Source: Candidatus Delongbacteria bacterium (GTDB lineage Bacteria; UBA4055). Taken from it: a DNA stretch of 6,018 bases. Under the pieces are notes generated by a model that saw nothing but the letters and a program-made list of their open reading frames with translations, made no database searches and was not told where the DNA came from. Shown here in pieces: positions 5,792-6,018 of this stretch; within the stretch, counting starts at the first letter, position 1; each line of letters begins with the position of its first letter. The stretch is from contig WTAK01000171.1 in the NCBI GenBank assembly GCA_013139625.1, forward strand, positions 1 to 6,018. The letters run 5' to 3'. A program made the translations under genes and the position numbers.

Positions 5792-6018
5792 TTACTCGTA
5801 AATAGCTCTAACTTTATAAAATTGTTTTGTATAAGGTTCCCAAACCGGCATCATTACTGAATTTAAGAATGGATCAGGAGTTCCATCTACAATTCCCCAT
5901 GTAGAAATATCTGCGTTAGGATCATCAGATGCAAGTACCTCATAACCCCAAGCATCAAGAATCGGGAACCATTCTAAATAAACAAATATACCATCATTGT
6001 AGAAATTAGTAATAATTG
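5792..6018 (-). CDS. C-terminus of a probable secreted/surface protein with a fibronectin-III-like module (partial)
   Basis: The minus strand from the window edge holds 74 codons and a TAA (5794-5792). The gene's start lies beyond 6018. The visible end contains VYLEWFPILDAWGYEVLASDDPNADISTW, then WEPYTKQFYKVRAIYE at the very C-terminus. This matches the beta-sandwich rhythm of fibronectin type III repeats: 'L.W.p...A.gYeVl.Sddp' in the early strands and 'fYkVrA.y' in the late strand. Such modules commonly end large exported proteins in Cloacimonadota and Delongbacteria-like genomes. The last strand coincides with the stop, so no C-terminal sorting domain follows. The body of the protein, any signal peptide and any enzymatic domain are not visible, so function cannot be assigned. 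A terminator 20 bases downstream closes the transcript. Confidence 0.7.
   Translation of the reverse strand, partial: IITNFYNDGIFVYLEWFPILDAWGYEVLASDDPNADISTWGIVDGTPDPFLNSVMMPVWEPYTKQFYKVRAIYE

Noticed and set aside
1..6018. CRISPR array, tRNA, rRNA, riboswitch or insertion sequence
   Set aside because: No regularly spaced repeats, tRNA-like cloverleaf, conserved rRNA segment, riboswitch-like leader or terminal inverted repeats with a transposase were seen; the leaders are too short for riboswitches.

Overview
The window is AT-rich, densely packed bacterial DNA. Several genes have clear Shine-Dalgarno sites (GGAGG before creD, AAGGAG before the transporter). Recognisable sigma70-type promoters precede some genes, the best being TTGACA-N17-TAAATT before perR. 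The gene set is a Bacteroidota-style creD cassette, a PerR/reverse-rubrerythrin pair typical of anaerobes, and a surface protein ending in a fibronectin-III-like module. I infer an anaerobe of the wider FCB/candidate-phylum world (Cloacimonadota or Delongbacteria-like) rather than a classical Bacteroidota. No 16S or other phylogenetic marker is present, so this is tentative.

Layout. (1) 1-355, minus: the C-terminal catalytic part of a tyrosine recombinase, cut off at the window edge and lacking its N-terminal half, probably a remnant. (2) 433-3267, plus: a membrane-protein / winged-helix regulator / CreD cassette followed by a small overlapping ORF. Two nearly identical 17-bp palindromes (464-480 and 1476-1492) lie just before the first gene and just before creD, and are the probable operators of the cassette's own regulator. 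(3) 3266-3292: a terminator hairpin. (4) 3316-4339, minus: a perR-reverse rubrerythrin operon with ATGA overlap, a strong promoter and a perfect PerR box. (5) 4385-5728, plus: a divergently transcribed 12-helix MFS-like transporter with a TTG start. (6) 5744-5772: a second terminator with almost the same sequence as the first. (7) 5792-6018, minus: the C-terminus of a probable secreted or surface protein.

How the genes fit together. Two self-contained regulatory modules are visible. One is an envelope-associated cassette in which a small wHTH protein likely controls both its own operon and creD through a shared palindrome. The other is a peroxide-defence module in which a PerR with all expected metal ligands controls itself and a peroxide-reducing rubrerythrin. 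The transporter shares the perR intergenic region, but the perfect PerR box lies next to perR, so its co-regulation is only a possibility.
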